Source: Bacteroidales bacterium (lineage in GTDB: Bacteria > Bacteroidota > Bacteroidia > Bacteroidales > JAAUTT01). Taken from it: a stretch of 12,182 nucleotides of DNA. Both the position numbers and the translations under genes were made by a program. The notes under the pieces were generated by a model. That model searched no databases, had not been told where the DNA came from, and saw nothing but the letters and a program-made list of their open reading frames with translations. Where the stretch lies: the NCBI GenBank assembly GCA_012031335.1, contig JAAUTT010000050.1, positions 1 to 12,182 of the forward strand. The letters are read 5' to 3'. Position 1 is the first letter of the stretch. Each line of letters opens with the position of its first letter. Positions 1 to 9,600 of the stretch are shown in pieces.

Positions 1-651
1 AAAATTATTGATATATAAAAGTCTTAAAAGACCCCAAGCTCCAGGCTTGTTGATCTGTATTTTAGCCGAACTCACCAATCCCTTAACAAATACACTGTCG
101 TAAGATTCCAGCTTTTCCTGATACGATTTGCTTTTCATCTCCTTAATCACATGCACTTTCAGGGCCAGTTCAATTCTTTGCATCAATTCATTGTACAAAT
201 GTTCCTTACCCGGATGCAACACTCCGGGTTTATTTCGTCCAATCTTTACTGATTCCTCGTATCTTTTGGAATAATTCAGAAAAAACGAATAATTACATCC
301 TGAGATATCAATTCTTTCGCCAATTCCGGTTAGGTTATCCTGAAATGACAACCCAAGTGATTTCGATTTTTGCCATTGTACTTTATTTAATACCAATTGC
401 TGCATTGCTTTTTGAAATATCAACTGATAAACATCCTTTTCGCTGAGCAAAATCGTATCCTGCTGAACTTCGGATAATACTGTTGCCCTTTCACGCATCA
501 TGTAAATCCGGAATTCTTCAGCAGGAATTTTATCGCCATTGATAGTAAGTACAAAGGAAAATAACAGACGATATAAAGAAAAAGCAATAAACAACAATCC
601 AACTATCAAAATGATGCTCCATACTGGTTTTGATATTTTGCTTTCAGCCAT
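1..651 (-). CDS. Membrane-anchored SurA/PrsA N-domain-like protein (partial, 3' end beyond the left edge)
   Basis: An uninterrupted frame of 217 codons starts at the ATG at 651-649 (MAESKISKPVW) and is still open at base 1, so the C-terminus is missing. Residues about 11-37 form one hydrophobic segment (VWSIILIVGLLFIAFSLY...), a signal anchor placing the rest in the periplasm. Straight after it comes LTINGDKIPAEEFRIYMMRE, which resembles the 'NG..I...EF' start of SurA/PrsA-type peptidyl-prolyl isomerase chaperones, followed by a charged, mostly helical stretch with many Lys, Gln and Glu. No parvulin isomerase domain has appeared by the window edge, so the enzymatic part is unproven. It lies 50 bp after the beta-helix gene and is probably co-transcribed; a foldase helping the secreted enzymes of this cluster would fit, but that is inference. 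There is no sign of a frameshift here. The alternative is an unrelated lineage-specific anchored protein. Confidence 0.72.
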   Translation of the reverse strand, partial: MAESKISKPVWSIILIVGLLFIAFSLYRLLFSFVLTINGDKIPAEEFRIYMMRERATVLSEVQQDTILLSEKDVYQLIFQKAMQQLVLNKVQWQKSKSLGLSFQDNLTGIGERIDISGCNYSFFLNYSKRYEESVKIGRNKPGVLHPGKEHLYNELMQRIELALKVHVIKEMKSKSYQEKLESYDSVFVKGLVSSAKIQINKPGAWGLLRLLYINNF

Positions 652-701
652 TATCAAATTATCTGTTTGCTTTCCTGCATTAAAAATCAGACAAATTAAA
701 T

Positions 702-2255
702 CTATTGTTCCTGGGCACCAATATCGAATCCTTCGCCAGCAGGCAACTGATTCCCCCAGTAATCGCTGCTACCCACTGATTCCACTCCTATACCCTGTTT
801 GGCCAAATCCAGGCCTTTATTTATAACAGGCGATCCTTTCCGTACTTTTAACCCATCGCAAAAACCAATACCAGTTTTATAGATATCAATAAATTGCGGA
901 TCGGCAAAAATATTTCCGGTACCGCTGGGGATACCTGTTATATTGAAGAACAGGTTATAACCGTGCATATCTTTTTTTAGCACATCGGTATAAAAACCCT
1001 GAATGGGTGTGGATGGGATATAATTCAGTTTCCCGGTATAATAAAAAATATTATTGAACACATAGGCAAACACTTCCGATTTCAGCGAAGTCATAAAATA
1101 TGTTGGTGCGCCAACAAAGGTATTGTTGTAAATATAACGTCGCTGGTTGGTTTCACAATCGTAAAATTTAATGAAAGCCGACTCTCGTGTGGAATCCATT
1201 CCGCAATTTTTGAAAACATTGTACCTGAAAACCGATAAATCGTTGGTGCCCCGCGGGGCACACATCAGAATGGCCGCCCCGTAACAATCGTGGCCATAGT
1301 TATATTCGAAAAGGCTGTTATAACTTTCGTAATCGCTGTCGAAAGGATTGCGGTCAATACCGGGAGTCAGGTGTCCGTAGGATTCACAATACCTCACAAC
1401 GGCGTTGCGAACATTCCATGTCCAGATTCCGGCGGTTGCCCTTTTGTCAGCGTTATAACGGCAGGCATTGTAACAAACGCTGTGTTCTATGGAAACATCG
1501 GCCGCACAAAAAATGACAATGCCATCGCCACTGATGTTACTTGCCGAGCAATTCCTTATGTGACAGTTTTTTGAAATGGAATCAAGAGGGTTAACCGGTT
1601 TGGTTTCGTCAAATCCCCTGCCTGCGATCATGATCCCGACAGCACAATTGTCGACTACACATCCCTCAATCACAATATTTTCGAACCAGCTTCCTTTTGG
1701 TAAACTATAGCCTTTTCCGTGACCGCCCACCCTGATGCCGCAATGGTCGAACTCCCGCTGCCCCAGGTGGGGACTGCAATTCACAGCATTTATATTTTCG
1801 ATACGGATGTTCTCTACTTTTGCATTTTGAGCACCATTAACGGCAACTCCATTATGGTTGAGTGAACGGAATTCCAAACCGGAAATAACCCAATGACTTA
1901 GACCTTCCAGGGTAAGTCCGTTATCGTTGCCTTCAGTTACATTAATTACGGGTTTAGGTCCTTTTCCAAAGCTTGAAATAACAATTGGCTGGGTTATTGT
2001 GCCATTTCCCTTGGGTTTTAACCCAACTGTTCCGCTCCAAACGCCTCCGGCCTGAAACAAAATTTTATCTCCGGGCAGTAGCTGCAAAGTATTAATCTTT
2101 TCGACAGATCGAAAAGCGTTTCGTTTGCTGGTCCCTTGATTGTTATCGTTACCGGAAATGCTTATAAAATATGTCTTCCCCGCTGAGGACGGCTTTGAAA
2201 AATACCCTGTTAATGAAAATAATAAGAACAGAAAGATGTATAGGAAATGATTCAT
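702..2255 (-). CDS. Secreted right-handed parallel beta-helix repeat protein (pectate-lyase-like fold)
   Basis: Intact 517-residue protein. Residues 1 to about 25 are a signal peptide (MNHFLYIFLFLLFSLTGYFS, then a likely cleavage near PSSAG). Next comes the segment TYFISISGNDNNQGT, the 'VS.sG.D...GT' opening of DUF1565-type beta-helix proteins, then a leading turn LLPGDKILFQAGGVW typical for the N-cap of this fold. The middle, about residues 90-410, is made of irregular beta-helix coils rich in Asn, Gly, Ile and Val (examples: WVISGLEFRSLNHNGV, VENIRIENINAVNC, GIVIFCAADVSIEHS). The end DYWGNQLPAGEGFDIGAQEQ matches the usual C-terminus of these proteins ('fG......DIGA.E'). Such proteins are often polysaccharide lyases, glycosidases or glycan binders; catalytic residues cannot be assigned. 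It starts 21 bp after the GH43-like gene, so it is probably in the same operon. Unlike most neighbours it shows no frameshift over 1.55 kb. Confidence 0.9.
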   Translation of the reverse strand: MNHFLYIFLFLLFSLTGYFSKPSSAGKTYFISISGNDNNQGTSKRNAFRSVEKINTLQLLPGDKILFQAGGVWSGTVGLKPKGNGTITQPIVISSFGKGPKPVINVTEGNDNGLTLEGLSHWVISGLEFRSLNHNGVAVNGAQNAKVENIRIENINAVNCSPHLGQREFDHCGIRVGGHGKGYSLPKGSWFENIVIEGCVVDNCAVGIMIAGRGFDETKPVNPLDSISKNCHIRNCSASNISGDGIVIFCAADVSIEHSVCYNACRYNADKRATAGIWTWNVRNAVVRYCESYGHLTPGIDRNPFDSDYESYNSLFEYNYGHDCYGAAILMCAPRGTNDLSVFRYNVFKNCGMDSTRESAFIKFYDCETNQRRYIYNNTFVGAPTYFMTSLKSEVFAYVFNNIFYYTGKLNYIPSTPIQGFYTDVLKKDMHGYNLFFNITGIPSGTGNIFADPQFIDIYKTGIGFCDGLKVRKGSPVINKGLDLAKQGIGVESVGSSDYWGNQLPAGEGFDIGAQEQ

Positions 2256-2276
2256 AAACTAAGTTTTTAATGATTT

Positions 2277-3349
2277 CTATTTACCTGTCGGAAGCCAATT
2301 AATAAGATCGCGGCTGCGGGCTATTCCCAGTTTGTTGTGCCCCCTTCCGGCAAATTTTGATACGTTGATACCTGCATCCATAGGTACAGTACCCGCGTAA
2401 AGAATATAAACATATCCATCTTTCATCAAAACATTTCCTTTTGCATCTTTGATGAGACAAGCTCCGTTTCCGCGTGTTTCGGAATTGAATGGTTCCTGTG
2501 GAAGTTCAAGTTTAAAGCCGTTTTTCCAATTCATCCAATTGAGAGGTTTCTTTCCTTTTCCGCAATCTGGTAAATCCAGGGGAAAAACGGCCAGTAATCG
2601 GATGTTAACACATGAAACTTCCCTCTGAACGTGAAAAATTGAAAGTTTTCATGCAAAAATCCGTTGTCTTTTCCATCAGTCATCGAAAAGGAAGGAAATC
2701 CATCCTTTATCCAGTGAAAAGCCGAATCGGGCGAAACAGATTGGGCAACTCGTGCAACCTGTCTATCCTTCACAAGTTTTCCTTCTTTAAGAATCCTGTT
2801 CTCTTTGTACAGTAGAAACCATGTGCCGGATTTTTTATATAAAACTCCATCGATTGCTCCCACTTTGCGATCATCCCTGTTGGTGAGATTTTTGGCCAGA
2901 GGCATATCAGGGCCCCAGTTTTTAAGATCCTTCGATGTACGGTAATACAAAAATGTTTGCTCATCGTTATAACTTTTTACCCATGAGTTATAGGTAAGAT
3001 ACCATGTATCTCCAATTTTAGAAACATCAGGAGAACATAAGCCGAAGAATCCGCGATCTGTCCCTGCATCATTGAGGACCGGTTCGGAATAATGAATAAA
3101 ATCGGTTGTGGTTACTTCAACAACATGGCTTCTTACAGCACCGTTGTCGAAATAAAATGCTGAGAAGAAAACAAAAAAAGTATCGTTATGAAATACACAT
3201 CCATAGTCCTTTATTGACCATTCGGGATACTCCAGGACCGGATTCTTAAGATTTGACCAATTAAACCTGTATCCCGGATTCTGTGCCGATGCATTTATAC
3301 ATATTATAACGATAAGTAAAATTGAAAAAATAATGTTCTTATGACCCAT
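2277..3349 (-). CDS. Secreted GH43-like five-bladed beta-propeller glycosidase (one frameshift)
   Basis: Reconstructed 357-residue protein. It begins MGHKNIIFSILLIVIICINASAQ, a signal peptide with likely cleavage after ASA. Propeller-blade openings follow: IKDYGCVFHNDTFFVFFSAF (about residues 46-65), LCSPDVSKIGDTWYLTYNSW, GAIDGVLYKKSGTWFLLYKE and LHENFQFFTFRGKFHVLTSD. The Asp in SPDV and the Glu in LHENFQ sit where GH43-type enzymes carry acidic catalytic residues, and an early Asp (KDYG) could be the base; this is by analogy only. The frame breaks at the four-T run 2556-2559. Adding one base gives IAEKGKKPLNWMNWKNGF and joins the 272-codon and 85-codon parts into 358 codons, a full-length single-domain propeller. 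As given, the first frame stops at 2531 and the second part would begin at a false ATG (2534). It ends ARSRDLINWLPTGK. Substrate unknown; GH43, GH117 and related propeller families are all possible. Confidence 0.75.
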
Positions 3350-3406
3350 ATATTTAAATCTTTAGTTATGCTTCACTAAACTTTTCCCTGGGGTTCTCAA
3401 GGGCTA

Positions 3407-3434
3407 CCAGGGGAGATTCCTTTTCTCCACCTGG
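3407..3434. repeat. Bulged inverted repeat (hairpin)
   Basis: CCAGGGGAGA (3407-3416) pairs with TCTCC-A-CCTGG (3424-3434). This gives five outer pairs, one bulged A at 3429, five inner pairs and a 7-base loop TTCCTTT. On the minus strand it would lie in the RNA about 58 bases before the GH43-like start codon. No U-run follows on either strand, so it is more likely a processing, stability or repeat structure than a terminator. Confidence 0.5.
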
Positions 3435-3446
3435 CTTAACCTTGAT

Positions 3447-3464
3447 ACTAACAACTAACAACTA
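3447..3464. repeat. 7-bp tandem repeat ACTAACA (about 2.6 copies)
   Basis: Two full units ACTAACA (3447-3453 and 3454-3460) are followed by a partial unit ACTA (3461-3464). Because 7 is not a multiple of three, one extra copy would shift the frame of any ORF crossing it, and it does so for the small minus-strand ORF described here. Confidence 0.7.
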
Positions 3465-3706
3465 CTATTCTTCCTTCCAGCCATGCCATTGTCTGCCCAG
3501 GGGCATGACATACTACTAAAAACCGCTCCTGGTACATTCCTGAACAAATCCAACTACACATGTTGTTCTTAATTAATATCTCAAAGGATCAAAAAATACT
3601 CAAATTATTTTCAACAAAATGGATAGATCAACACTAGAATTTCATTCTTAGGTACAGGAGTAAATCCCATGTATTGTTTACGATCAAAGTTCAAATATTC
3701 ACATAG

Positions 3707-6555
3707 CTACTTTTTCAAAGAAGAATCCGGTATGGCTCGTTTTAGTTTCACCTTCTCCTTATTTAAATCGGGCATCAAGCCTTTTCGCAATAATTTGTTC
3801 ACAATATTGTTTTCTGAGTTCTGTTTTCTCCAATTGAGGAAAAGGCAAAATCTCTATTGTCTTGGCCAATTCTCGGGCTACGTTGTAGTGTGCTGTTACA
3901 AAATTGTAATCATCGGCAACCATTTCGCCCTTGTTGTTTATAAGTTGGACAATCAATACTTTCTGTAAAGTATGAAATTCAATGGAGGAAGTATCTAAAC
4001 CAGGGTTTTCGTTATATATCTTAGATGTCAGAATTTTTAAGCAGTTCCTGTCTGGAGTTGTATTTAACCAAAAGGTCGTTTTGTGTAAGTTTTATTTCAG
4101 GGGTTTCATCGGTTGAAAAGTGAACGTATTTTTTCTCCTGCTTTTTGCTTTTGCGATTTTTAAGTGCTGGTTCATAAATACCTTGAACAGGTTTCTGGAC
4201 GGGATTTACAAACTCCACCATTACACTTGCAGGTTTCAGCCCTTTAGAAGTAACGTTAACAGCAACCTTTCCTGCTTTCCCATTCGACCGGATGATATTG
4301 GATACCGGTGCATCGATATACATGGTACCATCCATATCCAGGTTTTATCCATATCGGAGACATACTGCTGAGGTCCGACCAATGTGGCTGGTCCGGTAAC
4401 ACTCCAATTTAGGGTATTCCGGGCACCATAAACATGGTTGCCAAATTTGTCGGTAATATCGGCTTTTATCACTATCAGAGATTCCCGGCCGCATTGGCTT
4501 TCAGAAAGTTTGAACTTAAAACCAGATTGGAAGCAGTATCGGCCATAGTAATCTTACTACTAATGGTTGTTCCCTTTTTATAGCCAATTGCTTCGGCAGT
4601 GCCTTGCTCAATAACTATGGAATTAAAGGTTACAGTGTGAAAGTTATCCTTAGTGGGGTACAAAGTACCCTTGTAAGTATTATTAATTTTCAAAATTACG
4701 CTGTCGCAGTTTGAATCGACCGTTAAATCGCGGACCGTTCCCAAATAAGGCTTGCGCCAGAAATGCGGATGGATGAATACCATCGGGGTTTTACAATAAT
4801 TCGCCTGCCACAGGAAGTACATATATTTGGGAATCCTGTAGGCATCTACCCAACCTTTCGGGTTTACATGTTTCAATGGGGAATATTTGTACTCCCTGTC
4901 GGCGCCATGGTCGGCATAGAGCCACATTACACCATTCCCCATATCAATCCTTCCTCGCTGGCTTGCTCCCATAATGCGGGCCATCCTGTGCTGAAACTCC
5001 TCCGTCCCCGTTTCCTGGTTATTTTGAGGTTCAAGAGGTTTAACATCCTTGTTGTACCATCCCCGAACGGTACATCTTAAGAGGTTTTCCATATCCATAT
5101 CCTCATCGGTGTGGTCCACATAGTCGCCGGCAGAGTTATTATAAATATGCCTTGCATGTATAAAACGGGTTGTATCTTCTTCCACGGCCCATTTGGAATC
5201 GGTGGCATTGGTGGTTTCGTTACCCAGGCTCCAGAAAAGGATGCTTGGATGGTTTCTGTCGCGGCGGATCATTTCCCTTAATTGCTGTTCCTGGACATCC
5301 TCCGAAAAGGCTTGATTTTTTATATTAGGCACTTCCTCGCAAACAATAATTCCCAAGCTGTCGCATAAATCGTATACATATTTATCCTGTGTATAATGGC
5401 AAGTCCGGACGAAGTTATGATTAAGATTTGTTTTGATATCAGTCAAATCGTCCCGATGCATCCATTTCGGTATCGCATCGCCCAGCCATGGATATTCCTG
5501 GTGCCTGTTGGTTCCGTGGATATCTGTTCTGACGCCATTCAGGTATAATCGTTTCTCATCCTTGTTCCACCAAAAACCACCGGAAGCCTAATGGACTGAG
5601 ATATTGATCGGCAATAACATTGTCCAGAATTACTTCCGAATACACCTTGTAAACGTTTGGAGCATCAGGCGACCACAGCTTTGGGTTTCGGATGGTGTCA
5701 CTTAACTGGTCGAACCTGGCAGTTTCGTCCGGTCGGATAGATTTCACGGAGCAGATTGTTGCGATAATTTTGTTGTCAGCACCGGCAATGGCGGTTTTTA
5801 GGGTACATAGCTGTGCAACATTGCCTTCATTCCGCACCCAGGTCTGAACTCTGACCGTGGCAACTGATGAACCGACCAGAGGAGTGGTAACAAAAGTACC
5901 TCCTTCATAATCAGCCGATCCCTGAAAGGGAATATACATCTTATTCTTTATAACAAGCCGCACATCCCGGTAAATTCCTCCATATACGTTAAAATTTCCC
6001 GCACTCATGGGAGGGGTGCCATACTCATCGTTCCGGGTGTTATTAACTGCTACAGCAATAATGTTTTCCTCCCCAAAGATTACGAAACGGGAAATATCCA
6101 AACTAAATGAAGCATAACCTCCATTGTGTTCTCCGGCAAATTTACCATTACCCAACTCTGGCATATTTCTGCACTCCGTCAAACTCCAGGAAAATCTTTT
6201 TGTCGTTGTAAATATTGCCAATGAGGATTCGCTTACGGTACCAGCCCCAGCCATTCCACCAATATGAGTTGTCTTTTTCAGAGGCATTTCTGACAAAAGG
6301 GTGAACATCCCCGGTTGTTTCATAGGTCATCCAGGTGTGCGGAAAAACTTACAGGTGTCCATTTTGAATCATTGCATTCTTTACCTTCAAAACCTTCGGA
6401 AGCAGACGACAACGGGAAATACGAAAAAGACCAGTCGGAATTGATTGTTTTTTCTACCCTTGCACCATGGGCAATATAATTAGTTGTTTGCTGCGCCTGG
6501 CTGCAAATTAAGGCTGAAAACAAACAACAAAGGGAAAAACTACTGAAATCTTCAT
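3707..6555 (-). CDS. Secreted glycoside hydrolase family 2 enzyme (beta-galactosidase-like; eight frame breaks)
   Basis: Reconstructed at about 949 residues, a normal length for Bacteroidota GH2 enzymes. The start is the ATG at 6555-6553: restoring one base in the A run 6535-6539 gives the signal peptide MKISVVFSLCCLFSALICSQ. The N-terminal sugar-binding domain follows (SFPHTWMTYETTGDV, WWNGWGWYRKRI, KFAGEHNGGYASFSLDISRF, NVYGGIYRDVRL), then an Ig-like linker (RFDQLSDTIRNPKLWSPDAP). The TIM barrel has HGTNRHQEYPWLGDAIPKWM, the VRTCHY and EEVPN segments, and HPSILFWSLGNE, whose final Glu (codon 5218-5216) is the expected general acid/base. I could not assign the nucleophile with certainty; a Glu in ETGTEEFQH is a candidate. 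C-terminal Ig-like domains end at IPDSSLKK (stop 3709-3707). Frame breaks lie at 6535-6539, 6343-6347, 6148-6156, 5572-5576, 4484-4486, 4343-4346, 4034-4038 and 3782-3785. Substrate (beta-galactoside, glucuronide or mannoside) is not decidable by eye. Confidence 0.8.
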
Positions 6556-6591
6556 TATAAATTTTTTTTATGCTTAAGGTTATTTGTCCAT

Positions 6592-6607
6592 AATTGATTT
6601 GTCAATT
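6592..6607. repeat. Short inverted repeat upstream of the GH2 gene
   Basis: AATTGA (6592-6597) and TCAATT (6602-6607) are separated by TTTG, a perfect 6-bp stem with a 4-base loop, 37 bp upstream of the GH2 start codon in the 123-bp spacer 6556-6678. It could be a regulator site or chance in AT-rich DNA. The same spacer reads TTGACA - 17 bp - TAACCT on the minus strand, but Bacteroidota primary promoters usually use different boxes, so I do not call a promoter. Confidence 0.25.
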
Positions 6608-6678
6608 TTCACAGACAATCCTATCAATCATTTACATTTCCTCAAAATATATCTGATGCATTAAAAATATTAACCTGG

Positions 6679-9600
6679 CTAAAACAGTCCAACCTCAGTA
6701 ATCCTAACAATCCGCATGAGGTTTAAAGGCGAAGGGTCGACCTGAAAACGAACATACCGTGCGCGGATTGTTCCGGGTAATTTATGCCTGGCTTCGTTAG
6801 ATGTATTATTTTCAATACGGTCTATTTCCTTCCATTTATCATCCAGGTTTTCTTTCACGGATAAAGAATAGCCGGAAGTTATGAGCAATGGGTTTTCGAG
6901 GCCGTCGTGGGTTACATGCCAGCGACTTATAGGTTTAACTTCGTTGAGATCTATTTCGAAAAACTTCACTTTGGATGTGTCAGCATCGAGCCATCTGGTT
7001 GTTTCATCTTCATCGAATGCAAAAGCCGGGCTTTCCCAGCTATTAGTCCTTCCCGACTGGCCGATGACTTTAGCTCCAATCATGAGGTTTTCTCCCAGAT
7101 CCATATCATTTTCAGTTCTGGTGTCCTTAACATCCGATAATAATTCCACAGCAGGACTAAATTCATGCACAGTCCCGGTGGTTAACGACATAGAAAATAT
7201 GGCTATTTTATTACAATCGGGGAGAACGATTTCTTTGGCGCCTTTGGGCAATCTAATTGTAAAACGGTACATGTGGGTAAATATGTATGAATCGTTCCGT
7301 AAAGGATGATGGCGATGCGTTCCTACCCAGGCGATATCAGCTTTTCGGAGGTAACCTTCAGAAAAGTTGCTATTTCCCCATTGTCCGATAAAACCGGTAT
7401 AATGCGGAACAATCAACTCATGTTGCTGACCGTCAATGGTGAATGAGACTTTTCGGTCCCTGTCGGTTGCCGCAGCTAAAAAAGAAAAGTTGCGTATAAT
7501 CTTTGTCCGCAGGGAGCACTATCCTGTTCCCGGCGCATTTGAGTACATGCTTTTCGTCCGTTTTCCCTAACCTGAAGCTTACATTCCCGGTTTTGATGGA
7601 ATCTGGTATCAACTCTGCAGCAAAAGAATTTCCTTTGCCGTCGAAATTGATTGTTTTTTTAAAAGCCTCAGGACTCCACGCCTGATGAGAGAAAGGCAGA
7701 TCAATATGATGACAGTAAGCTTTCGGGATACCGATCGAATATTCTTTAAGTTTTACTGCAAAGGTTTTGGGTTGAAATGGCTGAATGTCGAAAATAAGCT
7801 TGTTTTTAGAAAATCGGACATTGCCTGTTACCTCTTCGAGGCCGTTCATTTCCTTTGCATCTGCAATGTCGGCAGCAATTTCTATTTCCAGGTTTTTTGC
7901 AGCTTTGCCTTCATTCTCGTACAACCGCAAAACGAACCACTCTCCGTCTTCCGACTTCTTCAGCGCTTTTACGGTCACCTGCGATGTGTTGGTTTTGAGG
8001 AATGAAAATTCCTTTCCCAAATAGCCCTTATGTTTGGAAGTTACAAAAGCAACGACAGGTTGGTTTAGTATTTCGGCTTTCTCAGGGATGAGAGAATTTA
8101 CACCTCCCTTATGACCAAAAATAGAATATGTAAAGGTATGGTTTCCCAGATCCTGATTATTCTGATGTTTATTTTTAGTATCTGAATGCGGAATATGCAA
8201 CAACGTCAACCTTAATGTATTGTCCAGGGGTTTATCCCAACCATACTTGCAATCGTTTAATACAGAAACCCCATAATCGCCGACGGTGTCCGTGATATCG
8301 GCCCAATACTGTGCCGGAACTTCGTAAGCTATTTTGGTATTGTTGGCACGTTTAACATATCCCAGCCCCAAATCGTAAGTTGCATCTTTGTTACCAGCAG
8401 AAAATGGAAATTCGGCTTTTACAAGGCAGTTTTTTGTGTTCCAGTCTAACTCAGTCAGAATGTCAATCCGGTCATCCTGGCCTCCACGGCACAAACGTAT
8501 TCTCCTTATTATCTTCGATTCCTTGTAGGATTGTTCTATCCGAAGCGAAATTCTGACGGGTCCGTTTTCCTCCACAACTATCCTTGCTGGTGGTTCAAGT
8601 GGAACCGGATTTGAGTCGACCACTTTTTTCATAATTTCCCATGCAGGATACCTTTCAGGCCTGTTATCAGGAAATACACACATTCGAATTGATTTTCCAC
8701 TTTCGAGTAGTTCCTTCTGCATTTTTTTATGAAAGATGGACTTTATATCCCCATTTTTGTCAATCCCAACCTTATAAATGTCATTTTCAAGATAATCATT
8801 TCGGATCCTGAGCGATTGCTGCGTATCCTGATTCTCAAACCGAACATCGTACACCGAAAAACTTACAGGTTTTTAAATCAGCACAAAACAGCAGTTTTTA
8901 TTTTTCCGTTGTCTGCCGATACAACCTGGGCCATAGTCTTGTTTCCATCAGGGCTTACCATTACAACTCCCTGTCCGGGTTTTCCAGTGTAATCAATAGT
9001 AACTTCAACAATATCCTTCCTGGGAATCGACAATGGATTGTAAACAACTATCGGTATTCCCTTTACGTCGGTGTTCAGCGTGCTGCATATTGCTTCAGAG
9101 GCATCGGTCAGCACCGAAGCAAATTGGGATTGCGCAATCAACTGGTCGTTCCAGGTAAACCGATAGGCGTTTGGGATACTTGTTCCCGTAATATCATCGT
9201 GAAACTGATGCCATAAAAAACGGGTCCAAATCTCTCTCAGCTTTTCGCCGGGATAATCCATCACGCCAAGCCATTGAGCAATTACTGCGCATCTTTCAGC
9301 AGCATCGCCCAGGGTTTCATTTCTTCTGTTATACTTTTTAACAGCGGCCTGGGAAGTATAGCAACCAGTGCCATGAACATCCATCAGAAGTTCCCCTTTA
9401 AAAACGCTGAGTTTTTCAGTGTTTCTTTTCATCAGATCCTGGAACAGCATATCTGAAGTAGCGCTGATCATTTTCATATCGCCCTTCTCATGGAGACTCC
9501 TCTCCACCGACCGGGCTGACGAAATAGTTGGAGCCCCTCCTCTGTCGCCCATTCCATAATACCTGTAAGCTACGCCATAAGGCGAGTTCCTGCAAACTTC

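Larger units (their letters stand above)
3366..3561 (-). pseudogene. Possible small ORF split by a 7-bp tandem duplication
   Basis: From the ATG at 3561 a frame reads MCSWICSGMYQERFLVVCHA and continues through APGQTMAWLEGRIVVVSC to a stop at 3450-3448. The stop falls inside the tandem repeat ACTAACA ACTAACA (plus strand, 3447-3460). If one 7-bp unit is removed the frame continues from RIVVVS into IKVKPGGEKESPLVALENPR and EKFSEA, stopping at 3368-3366, only 16 bp before the GH43-like start. The result is a 62-residue peptide. I do not recognise it. The second half has a protein-like composition, but the same DNA forms a stable hairpin, so the reading frame may be accidental. It could be a remnant of a mobile element gene, a repeat that happens to be open, or a real short gene with an error. 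Confidence 0.25.
3350..3706. other. 357-bp spacer with GC-rich hairpins and no intact gene
   Basis: This is the longest gene-free stretch in the window, between the GH2 stop and the GH43-like start. The left part, 3380-3540, is richer in G and C than the other, AT-rich spacers and repeatedly carries CCAGG/CCTGG words (near 3387, 3407, 3430, 3497 and 3528). It holds a bulged hairpin (3407-3434), a second inverted repeat CATGCC/GGCATG (3482-3487 with 3502-3507), the 12-bp near-palindrome TGCCCAGGGGCA, and a 7-bp tandem repeat. The right part, 3541-3706, is AT-rich and featureless to me. No T-run follows the hairpins on either strand, so they do not look like simple intrinsic terminators. I could not find a convincing Bacteroidota -33/-7 promoter. 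It may be a mobile-element remnant, a dispersed repeat or a structured leader. Confidence 0.5.

Noticed and set aside
1290..1574. Plus-strand open frame of 94 codons inside the beta-helix gene
   Set aside because: It lies antisense to an intact gene with a clear signal peptide and C-terminus and has no recognisable domain; it is a shadow.
2531..2534. ATGA overlap as translational coupling between two genes
   Set aside because: The two parts form one beta-propeller when a base is added at 2556-2559; the upstream frame of the second part already encodes family-like sequence before the ATG.
3407..3434. Hairpin as an intrinsic terminator of the GH2 transcript
   Set aside because: No run of T follows the stem in either direction, and it lies about 270 bp past the GH2 stop.
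3669..3968. Plus-strand open frame of 99 codons across the GH2 3' end
   Set aside because: It overlaps the reconstructed GH2 C-terminus in antisense and has no protein-like features beyond Phe/Tyr-rich composition.
4021..6523. Several short separate genes between 3.7 and 6.5 kb
   Set aside because: Consecutive fragments carry the N-terminal, TIM-barrel and C-terminal parts of one GH2 enzyme in order, with overlaps or gaps removable by single-base changes.
6575..6603. TTGACA - 17 bp - TAACCT on the minus strand upstream of GH2 as a promoter
   Set aside because: The spacing fits an enterobacterial-type promoter, but Bacteroidota primary sigma factors use a different -7/-33 pattern and the DNA is AT-rich, so chance is likely.
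6881..7309. Plus-strand open frame of 142 codons opposite the GH38 C-terminal region
   Set aside because: The minus strand here encodes recognisable GH38 tail and F5/8 type C motifs; the plus-strand product is Ser-rich with no domain, a typical antisense shadow.
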